DNA from: Axinella damicornis
Taxonomy: Eukaryota > Porifera > Demospongiae > Axinellida > Axinellidae
Direction of reading: 5' to 3'
DNA: 64,000 nt
Assembly (NCBI GenBank): GCA_963931865.1
Contig: OZ007508.1
Coordinates: 10,290,781-10,354,780 of the forward strand
The notes below the pieces were generated by a model. The model was not told where the DNA came from. It worked only from the letters and a program-made list of their open reading frames with translations, and did no database searches. The translations under genes and the position numbers were made by a program. Shown in pieces: positions 63,901-64,000 of the stretch (within the stretch, counting starts at the first letter, position 1; each line of letters opens with the position of its first letter).

Positions 63901-64000
63901 ACGGGGCCGGCCACGCCCCGACGGGACCAACAACGCCCCCACGGGGCCGGCCACGTCCTCACGGAACCGGCCACGCCCACACGGAGCCGGCCACGCCCCC
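60971..64000. repeat. Domain IV, right end: nested 560-bp and about 1,960-bp HORs
   Basis: CACGGAAACCGACC at 61441 and 62001 and GGCCTCATCTGC at 61711 and 62270 show a period of about 560 bp. At a larger scale GTCCCCAACCCC or GTCCCCACCCCC (61049 and 63009), CTTTCGGGACC (about 61099 and 63059) and ACGGAAACCG or ACGGAAATCG (61442 and 63401) are 1,959-1,960 bp apart. So part of the short repeat was copied inside the longer one. The CCGTCCAGCCC or CCGTCAAGCCC run of the 1,181-bp HOR also returns near 62848. The array continues past the window end; no border or gene is reached. Confidence 0.78.

Larger units (their letters stand above)
1..64000. repeat. GC-rich 20-bp satellite array spanning the whole window
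   Basis: The entire window is built from head-to-tail copies of a unit close to CCACGCCCCCACGGGGCCGG. Most units are 20 bp. Common length variants are 19 bp (four Cs instead of five before ACGGG) and about 25 bp (an extra GGCCG at the junction). Recurrent point variants are ACCGGGCCGG, ACGGGACCGG, ACGGGTCCGG, ACGGTGCCGG, CCAAGCC, CCATGCC, CCACACC and CCAACGGGG. Both ends of the window lie inside the array, so its true borders are not seen. No unique DNA, transposon end, poly-A tract, RNA gene or credible coding region interrupts it. Function is unknown; structural heterochromatin or subtelomeric DNA is an inference from the composition and length only. Confidence 0.99.

Noticed and set aside
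1..64000. Collagen-like, mucin-like or proline-rich protein gene with a coding minisatellite
   Set aside because: There is no Gly-X-Y periodicity, no signal peptide or unique terminal domain, and unit lengths of 19, 20 and 25 bp change phase freely, which selection on a protein would not normally allow. Unique flanking exons are not seen in the window.
1..64000. CRISPR array
   Set aside because: Direct repeats abut one another with no unique spacers, and there are no cas genes or leader.
1..64000. CpG island promoter
   Set aside because: High GC and CpG come from the repeat itself. There is no transcription unit, TATA or initiator context or downstream exon.
1..64000. Transposon, retroelement or integrated virus
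   Set aside because: I see no terminal repeats, target-site duplication, poly-A tail or enzyme motifs (reverse transcriptase, integrase, transposase) in any frame.
1..64000. Ribosomal DNA spacer or telomeric repeat
   Set aside because: No rRNA sequence is present and there is no TTAGGG-type or related unit. GC-rich spacer satellites exist, but nothing here ties the array to rDNA.

Overview
This 64-kb window is a single uninterrupted array of a GC-rich satellite (long minisatellite), and I find no gene in it. The monomer is about 20 bp with consensus CCACGCCCCCACGGGGCCGG (18 of 20 bases G or C, three CpGs, no T on the plus strand). Roughly 3,200 monomers would fill the window, and no stretch of unique sequence was found between the first and last base. 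The long open frames on both strands are by-products: the consensus has no stop codon in any of the six frames, so frames of thousands of codons stay open without selection.

A gene-free, CpG-dense tandem array this long points to a eukaryotic nuclear genome assembled from long reads. Possible settings are heterochromatin, a subtelomere or a GC-rich small chromosome. I do not recognise the monomer as a named satellite and cannot name the species. There are no operons, ribosome-binding sites, tRNAs, rRNAs or transposon ends.

The structure lies above the monomer. Diagnostic variant monomers recur at defined spacings and show nested higher-order repeats (HORs). Domain I (about 1-34.6 kb) carries composite monomers with CCCCTCCGTGCC. 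In its first 26 kb it also has a TAA-bearing monomer (GCTAACACC). It contains short HORs of 0.75-1.3 kb (1-7.2 kb), a family spaced in multiples of about 872 bp (8.1-12.9 kb), a 0.72-kb repeat (13.4-15.3 kb), a nearly perfect 1,062-bp tandem duplication (16.0-18.1 kb), two full and one partial copy of a 3.22-3.24 kb HOR (19.2-27.4 kb), and a 0.65-1.2 kb HOR family marked by GGGCCATCCACGC (27.4-33 kb). Domain II (about 34.6-38.6 kb) includes a 640-bp tandem duplication. Domain III (about 38.6-51.6 kb) is marked by ACGCGACCGG and CCCCGACGCGGCC monomers, with HORs of 458, 1,904 and about 1,220 bp. Domain IV (about 52-64 kb) nearly lacks the ACCGGGCC monomer type, is enriched for ACGGGACCGG and CGCCCGCACGG types, and has HORs of about 240, 657, 1,181, 1,573, 560 and 1,960 bp.

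The most unusual details are single monomers in reverse orientation at the same place in three successive 3.24-kb HOR copies, the recent 1,062-bp duplication with about one substitution, a substitution pattern dominated by CpG transitions in a sequence that nevertheless keeps very high CpG density, and the sharp changes of monomer subfamily near 38.6 and 52 kb. I do not see evidence for an encoded biological system.
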